Counted from the stretch's first letter, positions 1-7,621 are shown. The stretch is DNA of 15,437 nucleotides from Candidatus Bipolaricaulota bacterium (GCA_025060555.1 JANXBC010000023.1:1-15437), one strand, 5' to 3'. The notes: generated by a model not told the origin, from the sequence alone. A program made the numbers and translations.

Positions 1-53
1 ACGGCCAAGACCATGATGCAATGTGTTAGAAGGGCCAAGCCACTCAGGGCAAA

Positions 54-75
54 TAAAAAAAGCCCATGGCTTTTT
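54..75 (-). terminator. Intrinsic terminator after rnpB
   Basis: On the minus strand an 8-bp stem (AAAAAGCC pairing with GGCTTTTT, 3-base loop) runs straight into a T tract, about 10 bases after the predicted 3' end of RNase P RNA. The stem is A/T-rich at its base and nearly symmetric, so it could also act on plus-strand transcripts. Bases 1-50 beyond it show no gene I can support. Confidence 0.75.
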
Positions 76-84
76 GGGCCATGA

Positions 85-471
85 GGCCAGAGAGCCCATA
101 AGCCGAGTTCTGTTCCTGGGCGCGTCACCACGCACAGGCGGCGGTCATTCCTCTGGGACCTGTGTCACCACAGGCCTCAAGCGACTCACCCGGAGGCATC
201 GGGCGGGCCACCCTCAAGCGCCTCCCTATTTGGCCTTGCTCCGGCCGGGGTTTGCCGTGCCCGGGAACCTCGCGGCCCCGGCGGTGGGCTCTTACCCCAC
301 CGTTTCACCCTTGCCCGCACCCCTTCAGGAGGGGCCGCTGGCGGTCTGTTCTCTGTGGCACTTTCCAGGGATCGCTCCCTCTTGGGTTTCCCCAAGCGGC
401 CTGCCCTGCGGAGTCCGGACCTTCCTCAGGGATAAAAAACCCTGCGGCCCCCTGACCGTCTCCCCCAACCG
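85..471 (-). ncRNA. rnpB: RNase P RNA, bacterial type A
   Basis: Catalytic RNA of RNase P, which removes 5' leaders from pre-tRNAs. Read on the minus strand, the conserved 5' core (GAGGAAGGTCCGGACTCC, about 410-427) and the conserved 3' core (ACAGAACTCGGCTTAT, about 98-113) are both present. Between them lies the familiar stretch matching the plus-strand CCCTATTTGGCCTTGCTCCG (about 223-242), close to the E. coli RNA. The usual GAGGAAAGTCC has one A-to-G change here. The ends are set by a G-U-rich P1 pairing between about 462-470 and 85-93, giving about 387 nt, normal for type A. The neighbouring TPM gene overlaps its first 45 or so bases. The ends are approximate. Confidence 0.95.
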
Positions 472-1088
472 GCCCGGGTGTACCGACACCGCGGGCACAC
501 CAAAATTATACCGCCCACCGATTCCACACGCCTGAGAACTCGCCCACAGCGTGGACAAAACCGGCGCAATACCAAAAGGAATAGGCCAAGAGAAAGGGCA
601 GCGAACAAAACTAACTTCCAAGGGAATTCCCACCCTTTACCTTTTGGGGTCTTCGCTTCCCGGACCGCAGAAATGAGGTTAGCTACAAAGCGTACCGCTG
701 CGTAGCCTGGACGAGCACGGTTAGCTTCCAATTCTGCCTGCGCCCGAAGTTCTTCTACTTCAGGGGGAAGGGAAACGGCTGCGCCGAAATGCATCACGAC
801 ACGCCAACGCCGATCCTCCCCGCGCAGGAAGACAAGAAGGAGAGATTTCTCTGAAAGATTCCATGCGCGAAAAACCTCCATGGCGTAACGCTGAGGATTA
901 CCAAATGGATCACGCCAACTGGCAAGATAGACAAGGTACACACCCTCAGCTTTTAGACTTTCGATGAGGCTAAGGAGCTGAGCGCGATCCTCGGCCTCCA
1001 GGGTCTGGCCGTAGTCATTGATTGAGCCCACCTGGAGGGGGAGCAATGCTTGGGCTAGTCCCACCGCAGCACCAAAAAGCGCGAGCAA
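426..1088 (-). CDS. TPM-domain membrane protein with C-terminal zinc ribbon
   Basis: 220 aa if the TTG at 1088 is used. It has a hydrophobic N-terminal signal or anchor (residues 1-20), then a TPM domain (about 22-130; YgcG / TLP18.3 family, with DYGQTL, LVYLAS and VMHFG stretches), a second membrane helix (about 154-174), and a four-cysteine zinc ribbon (CPRC...CPRC, about 178-203). TPM domains are linked to membrane protein quality control and photosystem repair, and some are weak phosphatases. The role here is unknown. The start overlaps the upstream zinc-ribbon gene by 34 bases. GGAGG lies about 16 bases upstream of the TTG, so an internal GTG or TTG start is possible. The last 15 or so residues (after CRYTR) are encoded by the 5' end of rnpB and look like read-through into the RNA gene. 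Confidence 0.7.
   Translation of the reverse strand: MLALFGAAVGLAQALLPLQVGSINDYGQTLEAEDRAQLLSLIESLKAEGVYLVYLASWRDPFGNPQRYAMEVFRAWNLSEKSLLLVFLRGEDRRWRVVMHFGAAVSLPPEVEELRAQAELEANRARPGYAAVRFVANLISAVREAKTPKGKGWEFPWKLVLFAALSLGLFLLVLRRFCPRCGRVLRRVESVGGIILVCPRCRYTRAGWGRRSGGRRVFYP
505..510 (-). promoter_or_regulatory. Candidate -10 box for rnpB inside the TPM gene
   Basis: A perfect TATAAT on the minus strand about 34 bases upstream of the predicted mature rnpB 5' end. It lies within the codons for Gly-Ile-Ile-Leu just before the second zinc-ribbon cysteine pair of the TPM protein. No good -35 box is seen 17 bases upstream. If used, transcription would start near 498 and a leader of about 27 bases would have to be trimmed from the RNA. 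Confidence 0.5.
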
Positions 1089-1762
1089 TGCTCGCAGGTC
1101 ACCACCTCCCGCCCCTCCTGCAATTTGAGGAACGTGGTTTCAGAGAGTCGGAGATGGCAGCCGCCGCAGCTTTGGCCATTCACGTAAACCACGGGGTTGG
1201 GAAACCTTGCGCGAAGCTTATCGTAGTGCTGCCGGAGCTGAGCAGGAAGACGGGCCAAGACCTCCATTCTTTGCGATACTTGCGCCTCCTGATCGCGCTT
1301 GAGGTCTGCCCGCCTTCGCTCAAGCCCCTGAAGCTCGTGTTCCAAAAGAGCGCGCCGCTCCCGGTAGCTCACCTCGTCTTGGGAGAGCTTCCTTGCATCC
1401 TCCTCCACCGCTTCCATGAGCTTCAGCGCCTCTTCACTCAGTTGGTCCAGCTTGGCGCGCAATATTTGCACTTGTTCGCGCAGGAATTCCATTTCTTTGT
1501 AAGGGACGATGTCGTGCTCCAGCCTCCTTTGGTATTCCCGAATTTTTGCGTCTGTGGCATCCACCTCCGCCGTCCGTTCCTGCGCAGCCAGGCGTAGCTT
1601 GCGATGTTCTTCTTTGCGGCGCGCAAAATCGGCATCCACCTCGAGGATACGCGCACGAAGACGCTCTTCTTCTGCAGAGATGTCGGCGAGGCGTCCGGCC
1701 GTCTTATGTAAAGCCTCGTCCACCTCCGCCAGCTCCTTCAAAACCTCTAGGGGATCGCTCAT
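1055..1762 (-). CDS. Coiled-coil C4-type zinc-ribbon protein (zf-RING_7 / COG1579)
   Basis: 235 aa. Residues about 5-175 are a long charged coiled coil. The C-terminus is a zinc ribbon with C199-x2-C202 and C223-x2-C226, where the first pair sits in SCGGCH and the second in CEHC. This is the layout of the CT398/CdsZ-like family, proposed to bind nucleic acid or secretion partners; no enzyme activity is known. The start ATG overlaps the stop of the nif3 gene in an ATGA junction, so the two are almost certainly translationally coupled. The order nif3 - zinc ribbon - rnpB resembles that in Actinobacteria. The family call is firm, the function is not. Confidence 0.9.
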   Translation of the reverse strand: MSDPLEVLKELAEVDEALHKTAGRLADISAEEERLRARILEVDADFARRKEEHRKLRLAAQERTAEVDATDAKIREYQRRLEHDIVPYKEMEFLREQVQILRAKLDQLSEEALKLMEAVEEDARKLSQDEVSYRERRALLEHELQGLERRRADLKRDQEAQVSQRMEVLARLPAQLRQHYDKLRARFPNPVVYVNGQSCGGCHLRLSETTFLKLQEGREVVTCEHCSRFLVLRWD

Positions 1763-2820
1763 CCCTCCATCACCTCTACTTTAGGACACTCCGCCCGCAG
1801 AAGCCCAGCAATGTGTGATACAAACGGTTTCTCCGTCTCAGCGTGACCGAAGAGGGCCACGGTGAGCCCCGCTTCCTCCGCCTCCTTTAGGCGATGGTAA
1901 CTGGCCTCACCGGTGATGTAGAGCTCCGCGCCGGAGGCTATGGCCTGGGGAACCAGATCTCCGCCGCTCCCCCCACACACCGCTACGCGCTGGATTTCCT
2001 GATCCCATCGCCCTACAACTGCCCGCGGTCCATCCACCCCAAGCCTTTGGGCGAACCCCTGCAACACCTGGGAAAGGCTAACGCGCTCAGGAAGATCACC
2101 AATGCGGCCAAGACCATGGAGGGTGGGGTTGTTGGCAAGAGGGTAAAGGTCGTAAGCCACTTCTTCATAGGGGTGAACGGCACGCATGGCCTTCAGGGCT
2201 CTCGCCACGCGTTCGGCAGGGATGATTGTCTCCAACCGTATTTCCTCAACATGTTCCTCCTGTCCCACCTGGCCCAAGAACGGTCTGGCCCCTTCCTCTG
2301 GCAAGAAAGTCCCTGTCCCTTTTGTGCGAAACGAACAGTGCCCGTATTTGCCGATTTTCCCAGCCCCTGCGGCGAAAAGCGCGTTCGCCACCCTCTCCTC
2401 GTACCCAACGGGCACAAACACCACGAGCTTCACAAGCCCACCCCTAGGAAGAAGGGGCTTTGTTCCCGTTAAGCCAAGGTAACCCGCGAGAATTTCGCCA
2501 AGCCCTCCCTGAGCTACATCGTAAGGGGTATGGAGGGAAAACAAGGCTACATCGTGTTCAAGCAGTGCTTGGAGCTTGCGGCCAAGCGGAGTGGCAGCAC
2601 AAACCCGCGAAATCGGCCGAAAAAGAAGGGGATGATGGGTTACCACCAGATCAACTTCGGGAAGCAGGGCGAGATGTTGTAGATCCAGGTCTAAGGCAAC
2701 GAGAACTCTTTGACAATCGCTATTTTCGTCGCCCACCTGAAGCCCGCATTGGTCCCATTCTTCAGCCAGGCTTAAGGGGAAACGCTCCTCAAGGAGAGCT
2801 ATTATGTGTGCGCGCTGCAT
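1759..2820 (-). CDS. NIF3-family dinuclear-metal protein (YqfO type)
   Basis: 353 aa, the long form with an inserted PII-like domain. The N-terminal half carries the metal ligands H62-H63 (VTHHPLLF) and D101 (TPYD). The insert spans about 130-235. The C-terminal half ends in the GHxxxE motif with H326 and E330. These match the two-metal site of E. coli YbgI. Members are often named GTP cyclohydrolase I type 2, but the true role is unsettled. It is the first gene of the minus-strand unit. No Shine-Dalgarno precedes the ATG; instead a -10-like TAAACT lies 8 bases upstream, so the message may be leaderless. The ATGA junction couples it to the next gene. Confidence 0.92.
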   Translation of the reverse strand: MQRAHIIALLEERFPLSLAEEWDQCGLQVGDENSDCQRVLVALDLDLQHLALLPEVDLVVTHHPLLFRPISRVCAATPLGRKLQALLEHDVALFSLHTPYDVAQGGLGEILAGYLGLTGTKPLLPRGGLVKLVVFVPVGYEERVANALFAAGAGKIGKYGHCSFRTKGTGTFLPEEGARPFLGQVGQEEHVEEIRLETIIPAERVARALKAMRAVHPYEEVAYDLYPLANNPTLHGLGRIGDLPERVSLSQVLQGFAQRLGVDGPRAVVGRWDQEIQRVAVCGGSGGDLVPQAIASGAELYITGEASYHRLKEAEEAGLTVALFGHAETEKPFVSHIAGLLRAECPKVEVMEG

Positions 2821-2828
2821 GCTATTTC

Positions 2829-2856
2829 AGTTTAGCGGCTTCGCAGCGGGGTGCAA
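2829..2856 (-). promoter_or_regulatory. Candidate promoter of the nif3 unit (leaderless)
   Basis: TTGCAC at 2856-2851, a 16-base spacer, and TAAACT at 2834-2829 on the minus strand, 8 bases before the nif3 ATG. The -35 is weak. Lack of a ribosome site between the box and the ATG supports a start of transcription at or next to the start codon. Confidence 0.45.
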
Positions 2857-2861
2857 TGCCA

Positions 2862-2870
2862 TGCTATACT
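2862..2870 (+). promoter_or_regulatory. Extended -10 promoter of the MBL-DUF763 pair (leaderless)
   Basis: TGCTATACT, an extended -10 box (TGn then TATACT at 2865-2870), stands 6 bases before the ATG at 2877. Transcription would begin at about the A of the start codon. No clear -35 is seen. It is divergent with the nif3 promoter, and the two share the 56-base gap between the genes. Confidence 0.5.
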
Positions 2871-2876
2871 TTGCCG

Positions 2877-3761
2877 ATGGAAGCCACTGTTTTGGCGAAG
2901 GGGGTTGTTGTTTTCACAGGGGCAGTGAATCTTGGCGCGGTTGTGGCCGACAAAGAGGTGATATTTTTGGATGCCGGCCTCGATGATGGCGCGGCCCGAA
3001 AACTCTGGCGCTGGGCTGAGGAGCAAGGGCTGCAGCCGCGGGCAGCGATCCTCACCCACGCCCATGCGGATCACTTCGGTGGGGCACACCTTTGGGTAAA
3101 CCGTGGTCTTGCACTTTACGCTTCAAGGTTGGAAGGGATGATGATGGAGCACCCAATTTGTGAACCGCTGTTTTTGTTCTCCGGCGCCAGCCCACTCCCA
3201 GACCTTCTCAGCAAATTCACTTTCGCTAAACCATGCAAGCTTGCGGGAGCTCTTGGCCCAGGACCGTTTGAGCTCGGCTCAGTGGTGCTAGAGATCATCG
3301 AGCTTTCTGGGCATACCCCAGCCCAGATCGGCGTGCGCCTGGGCAACGTTCTCTTTTGTGCTGATGCCTTGTTCCCTCCGGAGATCTTGGCAAAGCATCC
3401 GATCCCCTTCTGCCATGATCTTGATCAAGCCATACTTTCCCTCCGCGTGGTGGAGGAGACGGAGGTGGTGGTCCCAGGTCACGGACCACTCCTTACTGGC
3501 GCTACTTTGCGCGCAGCTTGCGCAGCTTTTCGCGGGCAACTTGAGCGAATTCGGGAGGCGGCGTTCCAGGCACTCACAACCCCCAGGACTACGGAAGAAG
3601 TTTTAAGCGCGGTTGCTGAAAAGGTTGGCGAGCGGTTGACAAGCCTTACCGCTGTGCTTTTAGCGCAGACCACCGTCCTTGCTGCTCTTGCCTCTTTGGT
3701 GCGCGCGGGTTTGGCTGCACCTGTAGTTGAGGGCAACCGACTTCTTTGGCAGAGGGTCTAG
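2877..3761 (+). CDS. Metallo-beta-lactamase-fold hydrolase
   Basis: 294 aa from the ATG at 2877. The frame stays open further upstream, but that part overlaps nif3 and its promoter, so I reject it. The HxHxDH signature is complete (H61, H63, D65, H66 in THAHADHFGG), and the other metal ligands are visible: H146 (SGHTP), D163 (CADAL) and H202 (PGHGPL). A C-terminal helical stretch (about 228-294) resembles the winged-helix tail of LACTB2-like or glyoxalase-II-like hydrolases. The substrate cannot be told from sequence. The stop is one base before the DUF763 ATG, so the two genes form an operon. The start is probably leaderless, next to an extended -10 box. Confidence 0.88.
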   Translation: MEATVLAKGVVVFTGAVNLGAVVADKEVIFLDAGLDDGAARKLWRWAEEQGLQPRAAILTHAHADHFGGAHLWVNRGLALYASRLEGMMMEHPICEPLFLFSGASPLPDLLSKFTFAKPCKLAGALGPGPFELGSVVLEIIELSGHTPAQIGVRLGNVLFCADALFPPEILAKHPIPFCHDLDQAILSLRVVEETEVVVPGHGPLLTGATLRAACAAFRGQLERIREAAFQALTTPRTTEEVLSAVAEKVGERLTSLTAVLLAQTTVLAALASLVRAGLAAPVVEGNRLLWQRV

Positions 3762-3762
3762 G

Positions 3763-4845
3763 ATGCCGACGAAAACGGGGTATGCTGATCTTCCGCTTCA
3801 TGGAGGAAAAGCGCCGCGGTGGCTTTTTTCCCGCATGGTGCGGCTCGCCAAAGAAATCGTGCTTCTCATGAGCGAAGAGTTTGGGACTGGGGAGTTCTTG
3901 CGCCGTCTTTCTGATCCCTATTGGTTTCAAGCCTTGGGATGCCTTTTGGGTTTTGACTGGCATTCCAGTGGTCTTACCACAACGACCTGTGGGGCTCTGA
4001 AGGAGGCGCTCCGGGAGGTAGGTCCTGAGATCGGTCTCTTCGCAGCCGGGGGAAAGGGGGATGTTTCCCGTCGTACTCCTGAAGAAATCAGTTTTTGGGC
4101 GGAGCGGGAGGGCATCGAAACCTCGCCCTTGATTTACGCGTCACGCATGAGCGCGAAGGTCGACTCCGCTGCTCTTCAGGACGGCTTTCAAATCTACCAT
4201 CACGCTTTTTTCTTCGACCGAAAAGGGCGTTGGTGTGTGGTCCAGCAGGGGATGAAAGAGACCGCTCATCTTGCCCGCCGCTATCACTGGCTTTCCGAGG
4301 GTTTGCAAAGCTTTGTGGTCGAACCTCACGCGGGTGTGGTCGGTGCCCGCGCGGATTTCGTTTTAAACCTCGTAGCTCAGGAGGCTGAGCCCGCCCGCGC
4401 GACCATTCCTGAGCTCGCGCAAAAACCCCCTGACTTTCTGGTTAAGGAGCTAAAGAGGCTTCAGCACTTGAGACTTCCCGAGCGGCATGCTCTTCTTATT
4501 TCCGACGTCAACCCCAATCGGCTGGAAACCGTTTTTCTCCGCACATATGAAGCGCAGGCCAAGGACTTCGAGGAACTCCTGGGTGTTCCTGGATTGGGGG
4601 CTAAGGGTCTGCGGGCATTGGCCCTTCTTTCCGAGCTCGTTTATGGGGCCCCCGCCTCGTTCCGCGATCCTGCACGTTTTTCCTTCGCCCACGGAGGAAA
4701 GGACGGCACTCCTTACCCGGTGGATCGTGGGACTTATGACCGCACCATTGCTGTTTTGGAGCGAGCTATCCGCCGGGCCCATTTGGGGGAGCGGGAGGAG
4801 CTTGGGCTTTTGCGGCGGATCCCGCTCCTCTTCCGCTCCCCCTAG
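3763..4845 (+). CDS. DUF763 family protein (COG1415)
   Basis: 360 aa, full length for the family. The N-terminus (TGYADLPLHGGKAPRWLFSR) and the stretches WFQALGCLLGFDWHSSG (about 54-70) and GGKGDVSRRTPEEI (about 96-109) are family hallmarks. Residues about 270-290 (LLGVPGLGAKGLRALALL) look like a helix-hairpin-helix, which suggests nucleic-acid binding. FAHGGKDGTPYPVD near 308-321 is also typical. The family has no established function and is found mainly in archaea and thermophilic bacteria. The ATG at 3763 follows AGAGGG by 6 bases and the upstream stop by one base, so an in-frame start 36 bases earlier is less likely. Confidence 0.9.
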   Translation: MPTKTGYADLPLHGGKAPRWLFSRMVRLAKEIVLLMSEEFGTGEFLRRLSDPYWFQALGCLLGFDWHSSGLTTTTCGALKEALREVGPEIGLFAAGGKGDVSRRTPEEISFWAEREGIETSPLIYASRMSAKVDSAALQDGFQIYHHAFFFDRKGRWCVVQQGMKETAHLARRYHWLSEGLQSFVVEPHAGVVGARADFVLNLVAQEAEPARATIPELAQKPPDFLVKELKRLQHLRLPERHALLISDVNPNRLETVFLRTYEAQAKDFEELLGVPGLGAKGLRALALLSELVYGAPASFRDPARFSFAHGGKDGTPYPVDRGTYDRTIAVLERAIRRAHLGEREELGLLRRIPLLFRSP

Positions 4846-4876
4846 GGCTCGCGGTGCTGGTGGGTTGGCGGCGGCC

Positions 4877-5722
4877 CTAAAGGAGGTGGGCCAGCTTCTT
4901 GGCCTTTTCGGCCATCATCCCATTTCCCTTGTCAACGTCGGAGGCCAAAAGCAAGCCATCGTCAGCGATCCCTACTTTGCGGAATAGCCCAACCAAATCC
5001 TCTACGCGCAGTTGCTGTTTTTCCCTTCCCTCCAAATCCAATACGACGCGCCCCTTATGCATCATGATCAGGCGATTACCTACAGCCAAAGCCTGGTCCA
5101 TTCGGTGTGTGACCATAAGGGTAGTGAGGCAATGTTCAGCCACGAGTTTCTCAGTGATGGTGAGGACTTTTTCGGCATTGGCGGGGTCCAGCGCTGCGGT
5201 GTGCTCATCCAAAAGGAGCAGTTTCGGATGGGTGAACACGGCCATCAATACAGTCAGAGCTTGGCGTTCGCCCCCAGAAAGATGTGCGACTTTTTCGGAA
5301 AGCCTTCTTTCTAATCCCATTTCCAAAGAGGCCACGATTTCTTCCAGAGCTTTGCGCCGCCGCGCGGTGAGGAGTGGGGCCAGGCCACGCCTTCCCTTTT
5401 TTGCCGCCAGCGCCAGGTTCTCCGCCACCGTCATTTGTGCAGCCGTCCCTTGGAGGGGATCTTGGAACACCCGGCCGATGAGGTGAGCCCGCCGATGCGC
5501 TGGCCAATGCGTTACATCCCGCCCCGCTAGTTTTATCTGACCGCGATCCGGCCGACAGGTACCAGCAATCACGTTGAGCAGAGTGGTTTTACCCGCACCG
5601 TTTGATCCGATCACAGTGACGAAGTCACCTTCCGCCAACGCAAGCTCGAGATCCTGCAGAGCCGTCACCCGCTCTGCCCCCAAGGCGAAGGTCTTGGTGA
5701 CCTTGAGGACCTCGAGGATCAT
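4877..5722 (-). CDS. ABC transporter ATPase, TrpX-type importer
   Basis: 281 aa. Energises uptake by the permease encoded just upstream. It has Walker A GSNGAGKTT (39-47), Q-loop Q87, signature LSGGERQ (148-154), Walker B LLLLDEHTAALDP (168-180, with D172 and E173) and H-loop H206. DEHT rather than DEPT is usual for this branch (COG1101). About 30 residues follow the core, a slightly long tail. The ATG overlaps the permease stop by 4 bases, with a G-rich ribosome site 7 bases upstream. It ends 31 bases from the convergent DUF763 gene, with no obvious terminator between them. Confidence 0.93.
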   Translation of the reverse strand: MILEVLKVTKTFALGAERVTALQDLELALAEGDFVTVIGSNGAGKTTLLNVIAGTCRPDRGQIKLAGRDVTHWPAHRRAHLIGRVFQDPLQGTAAQMTVAENLALAAKKGRRGLAPLLTARRRKALEEIVASLEMGLERRLSEKVAHLSGGERQALTVLMAVFTHPKLLLLDEHTAALDPANAEKVLTITEKLVAEHCLTTLMVTHRMDQALAVGNRLIMMHKGRVVLDLEGREKQQLRVEDLVGLFRKVGIADDGLLLASDVDKGNGMMAEKAKKLAHLL

Positions 5723-6603
5723 AGGTTTTCCCCCTTGAGTGCAGCCCGGAAGGCCGGAGCTGCGAGGGCTCCCAGCACGACCAGTGCGGTGAGAAGGCGC
5801 AGGTCGGAGGCGGTGAACCCCAAGGCTGCGCCGTACCGGAGAGCAATGGAAATAGCGAGTCGATATACCACTGAGCCCACAACCGCCGCCACCACAGCCA
5901 GCAAAAGAGAACGGGGTCGCATCAGAATTTCCCCCACAATCACCGAAGCTAAACCAGCAATGATCGTGCCCACCCCCATTCCCACGTCAGCAAATCCGGA
6001 ATACTGTGCTGCGAGTGCTCCAGAAAAACCTACAAGCGCATTGGAGAGGGCTAGGCCCAGAACGAGAAGATGGTCAGGGTTGGTACCAAGCGTGCGTACA
6101 AGCTGAGGATTTTGGCCCACAGCGCGCATAGCCCCGCCAAGTTCGGTATGGAGGAAGAGGAGGAGCAAGATGCCCGTTGCCAGGCAGAGGATTGCCGCTG
6201 CCACGAGGGTTTCGTAGGTCCGGGGTATTCCCAAGGTCCGGGCCAAGGTCAGGAGGGCCGAGGGTTTGCCAAGGAGGGAGAGGTTTGGGCGGCCCATGAT
6301 GCGCAGATTCAGGGAGTAGAGCATGATCATGGTGAGGACCCCGGCGAGGAGGCCGGGGATGCGGAGCCTGGTGGCCAGAACCCCGGTGAAGGCCCCGGCC
6401 ACCAGGCCTGCTCCCCCGCCTGCTAGCATGGCCACAGCAGGGTTTGCCCCGCGCAAGATCAGGATTCCGGCCACCGCCGCTCCCAGGGGAAACGTACCGT
6501 CCACGGAGAGGTCGGGGAAGGCGAGGACCCGGAACGAGAGGTAGACCCCAAGAGCCATGAGGCCGTAGATCAGACCCTGCTCGGCGGCGTGGAGGAAGAG
6601 CAC
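5719..6603 (-). CDS. ABC transporter permease, TrpX-type importer (COG4120)
   Basis: 294 aa, hydrophobic throughout, with about eight or nine membrane segments. It belongs to the branched-chain-type permease fold (BPD_transp_2), shown by the N-terminal GLIYGLMALGVYLSFRVL and the FPDLSVDGTFPLGA stretch near residues 29-42, which is typical of COG4120. GTG start at 6603, preceded by AAAGGAG 7 bases upstream and 4 bases after the binding-protein stop. With the ATPase and binding protein it makes a complete importer. The substrate is probably an aromatic amino acid, inferred from the operon leader and not from this sequence. Confidence 0.92.
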   Translation of the reverse strand: MLFLHAAEQGLIYGLMALGVYLSFRVLAFPDLSVDGTFPLGAAVAGILILRGANPAVAMLAGGGAGLVAGAFTGVLATRLRIPGLLAGVLTMIMLYSLNLRIMGRPNLSLLGKPSALLTLARTLGIPRTYETLVAAAILCLATGILLLLFLHTELGGAMRAVGQNPQLVRTLGTNPDHLLVLGLALSNALVGFSGALAAQYSGFADVGMGVGTIIAGLASVIVGEILMRPRSLLLAVVAAVVGSVVYRLAISIALRYGAALGFTASDLRLLTALVVLGALAAPAFRAALKGENL

Positions 6604-6607
6604 CGCG

Positions 6608-7570
6608 CTACTCCTTTACAAACCGCTTTCCCCCAAACAGAAGCCCTGTGGCGAGGGACTTGGCTTCGGCGCTGAATTTGAAACCCATTTCCTCAGCTGC
6701 GTCGAGGTTCAGCCACACCTGTGTCCCGGCTTGGCGGACGAAGGGAATGTCTTTGGGGGGCGTGCCCTGAAGAACTTTTAACGCGATTTCCCCTGTAAGG
6801 ATGCCGTGGTCAAAGTAGTCGAATCCGGTGCAGATAAGGACTCCCCGTTCTAGGCTTGTGGGATCCGCGAAAAGGAAGGGGATCTTATTGGTTTTGGAAA
6901 CAGCTACTATTGCGTCTAAGGCGGCGGCCACAGTGTTGTCTGTGGTACAGTAGATGGCGTCCACGCGCCCTACGAGGGACTGGGCCGCAAGTGGTACTTC
7001 TGCCGTGCCATTGGCCGCAGCCACGACGAGCTCAATCCCTAGTTCCGCACACGCTTTCTTCGTCATCTCCGTGAGGATTGCGGAGTTGGCTTCGCCAGGG
7101 TTGTACACTTGACCGAGACGTTTTAGGCCAGGCACAAGTTTTCGGAGGATCTCCACATCGGCGCGCACATCGATCATGTCCGAAGCACCGGTGACGTTGG
7201 GATAACCGGTGAGGCCCGCGCCCACTGGGTCGGTGACCGCGGAAAAAATCACAGGTACATTGGTGTCTTTGAATACCTGGACTATGGCCTGTGAGGAGGG
7301 TGTGGTGATGGAGATCACCAAATCTACGCCTCGTGCGCGGAATTCCTGGGCGATGGCGATGGCCACGGAAAAGTCCCCTTGAGCATTGGTTATGATATAT
7401 TGAACGTTTTGGCCTTCTATATATCCGGCCCGACGCAAAGCTTCGATAACTCCATCGCGCGCGGCGTTGAGGGCTGGGTGATCGACGATTTGGGTAATAC
7501 CAATCACCACAGGCTTAGCTGTGGCTAAAACTCCCAAAACCATTAGCACTAGTAGAACCAATCTTTTCAC
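6608..7570 (-). CDS. ABC substrate-binding protein, TrpX type (PF04392)
   Basis: 320 aa from the GTG at 7570. A longer in-frame ORF from an ATG at 7627 would cross the terminator hairpin, whereas the GTG follows a GGGGGG ribosome site by about 7 bases and begins a clean signal peptide (KRLVLLVLMVLGVLATA). There is no lipobox cysteine. Family marks include VIGITQIVDHPALNAARDG (about 22-40), ISITTPSSQA and FSAVTDPVGAGL. COG2984 proteins bind varied ligands; characterised TrpX-like members take Trp, Phe or Tyr. The leader peptide upstream, rich in Tyr, Trp and Phe codons, fits such a ligand. Confidence 0.9.
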   Translation of the reverse strand: MKRLVLLVLMVLGVLATAKPVVIGITQIVDHPALNAARDGVIEALRRAGYIEGQNVQYIITNAQGDFSVAIAIAQEFRARGVDLVISITTPSSQAIVQVFKDTNVPVIFSAVTDPVGAGLTGYPNVTGASDMIDVRADVEILRKLVPGLKRLGQVYNPGEANSAILTEMTKKACAELGIELVVAAANGTAEVPLAAQSLVGRVDAIYCTTDNTVAAALDAIVAVSKTNKIPFLFADPTSLERGVLICTGFDYFDHGILTGEIALKVLQGTPPKDIPFVRQAGTQVWLNLDAAEEMGFKFSAEAKSLATGLLFGGKRFVKE

Positions 7571-7591
7571 TTTACATCCCCCCTTATAAAC

Positions 7592-7618
7592 AAAAAACCG
7601 CAAGCTTCTGCTTGCGGT
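7592..7618 (-). terminator. Leader terminator (attenuator) before the importer operon
   Basis: On the minus strand ACCGCAAGC (7618-7610) pairs with GCTTGCGGT (7605-7597), a perfect 9-bp stem with an AGAA loop, followed by six T. It lies 21 bases upstream of the binding-protein GTG and downstream of the operon promoter, so it must be bypassed for the operon to be expressed. It is therefore an attenuator or a conditional terminator. Confidence 0.85.
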
Positions 7619-7621
7619 AAT

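Noticed and set aside
23..535. A 170-codon plus-strand open frame, and others, over 85-471
   Set aside because: They are antisense to the conserved RNase P RNA and have no protein family features.
2..2118. A 14-base repeat (CGGCCAAGACCATG at 2-15 and 2105-2118)
   Set aside because: The second copy encodes conserved HGLGR residues in nif3; there is no extended similarity, so it is probably chance.
1894..2472. A 192-codon plus-strand ORF
   Set aside because: Antisense shadow of the well-supported nif3 gene.
2460..2876. A 139-codon N-terminal extension of the MBL hydrolase
   Set aside because: It overlaps nif3 and both promoters, and MBL family similarity begins just after the ATG at 2877.
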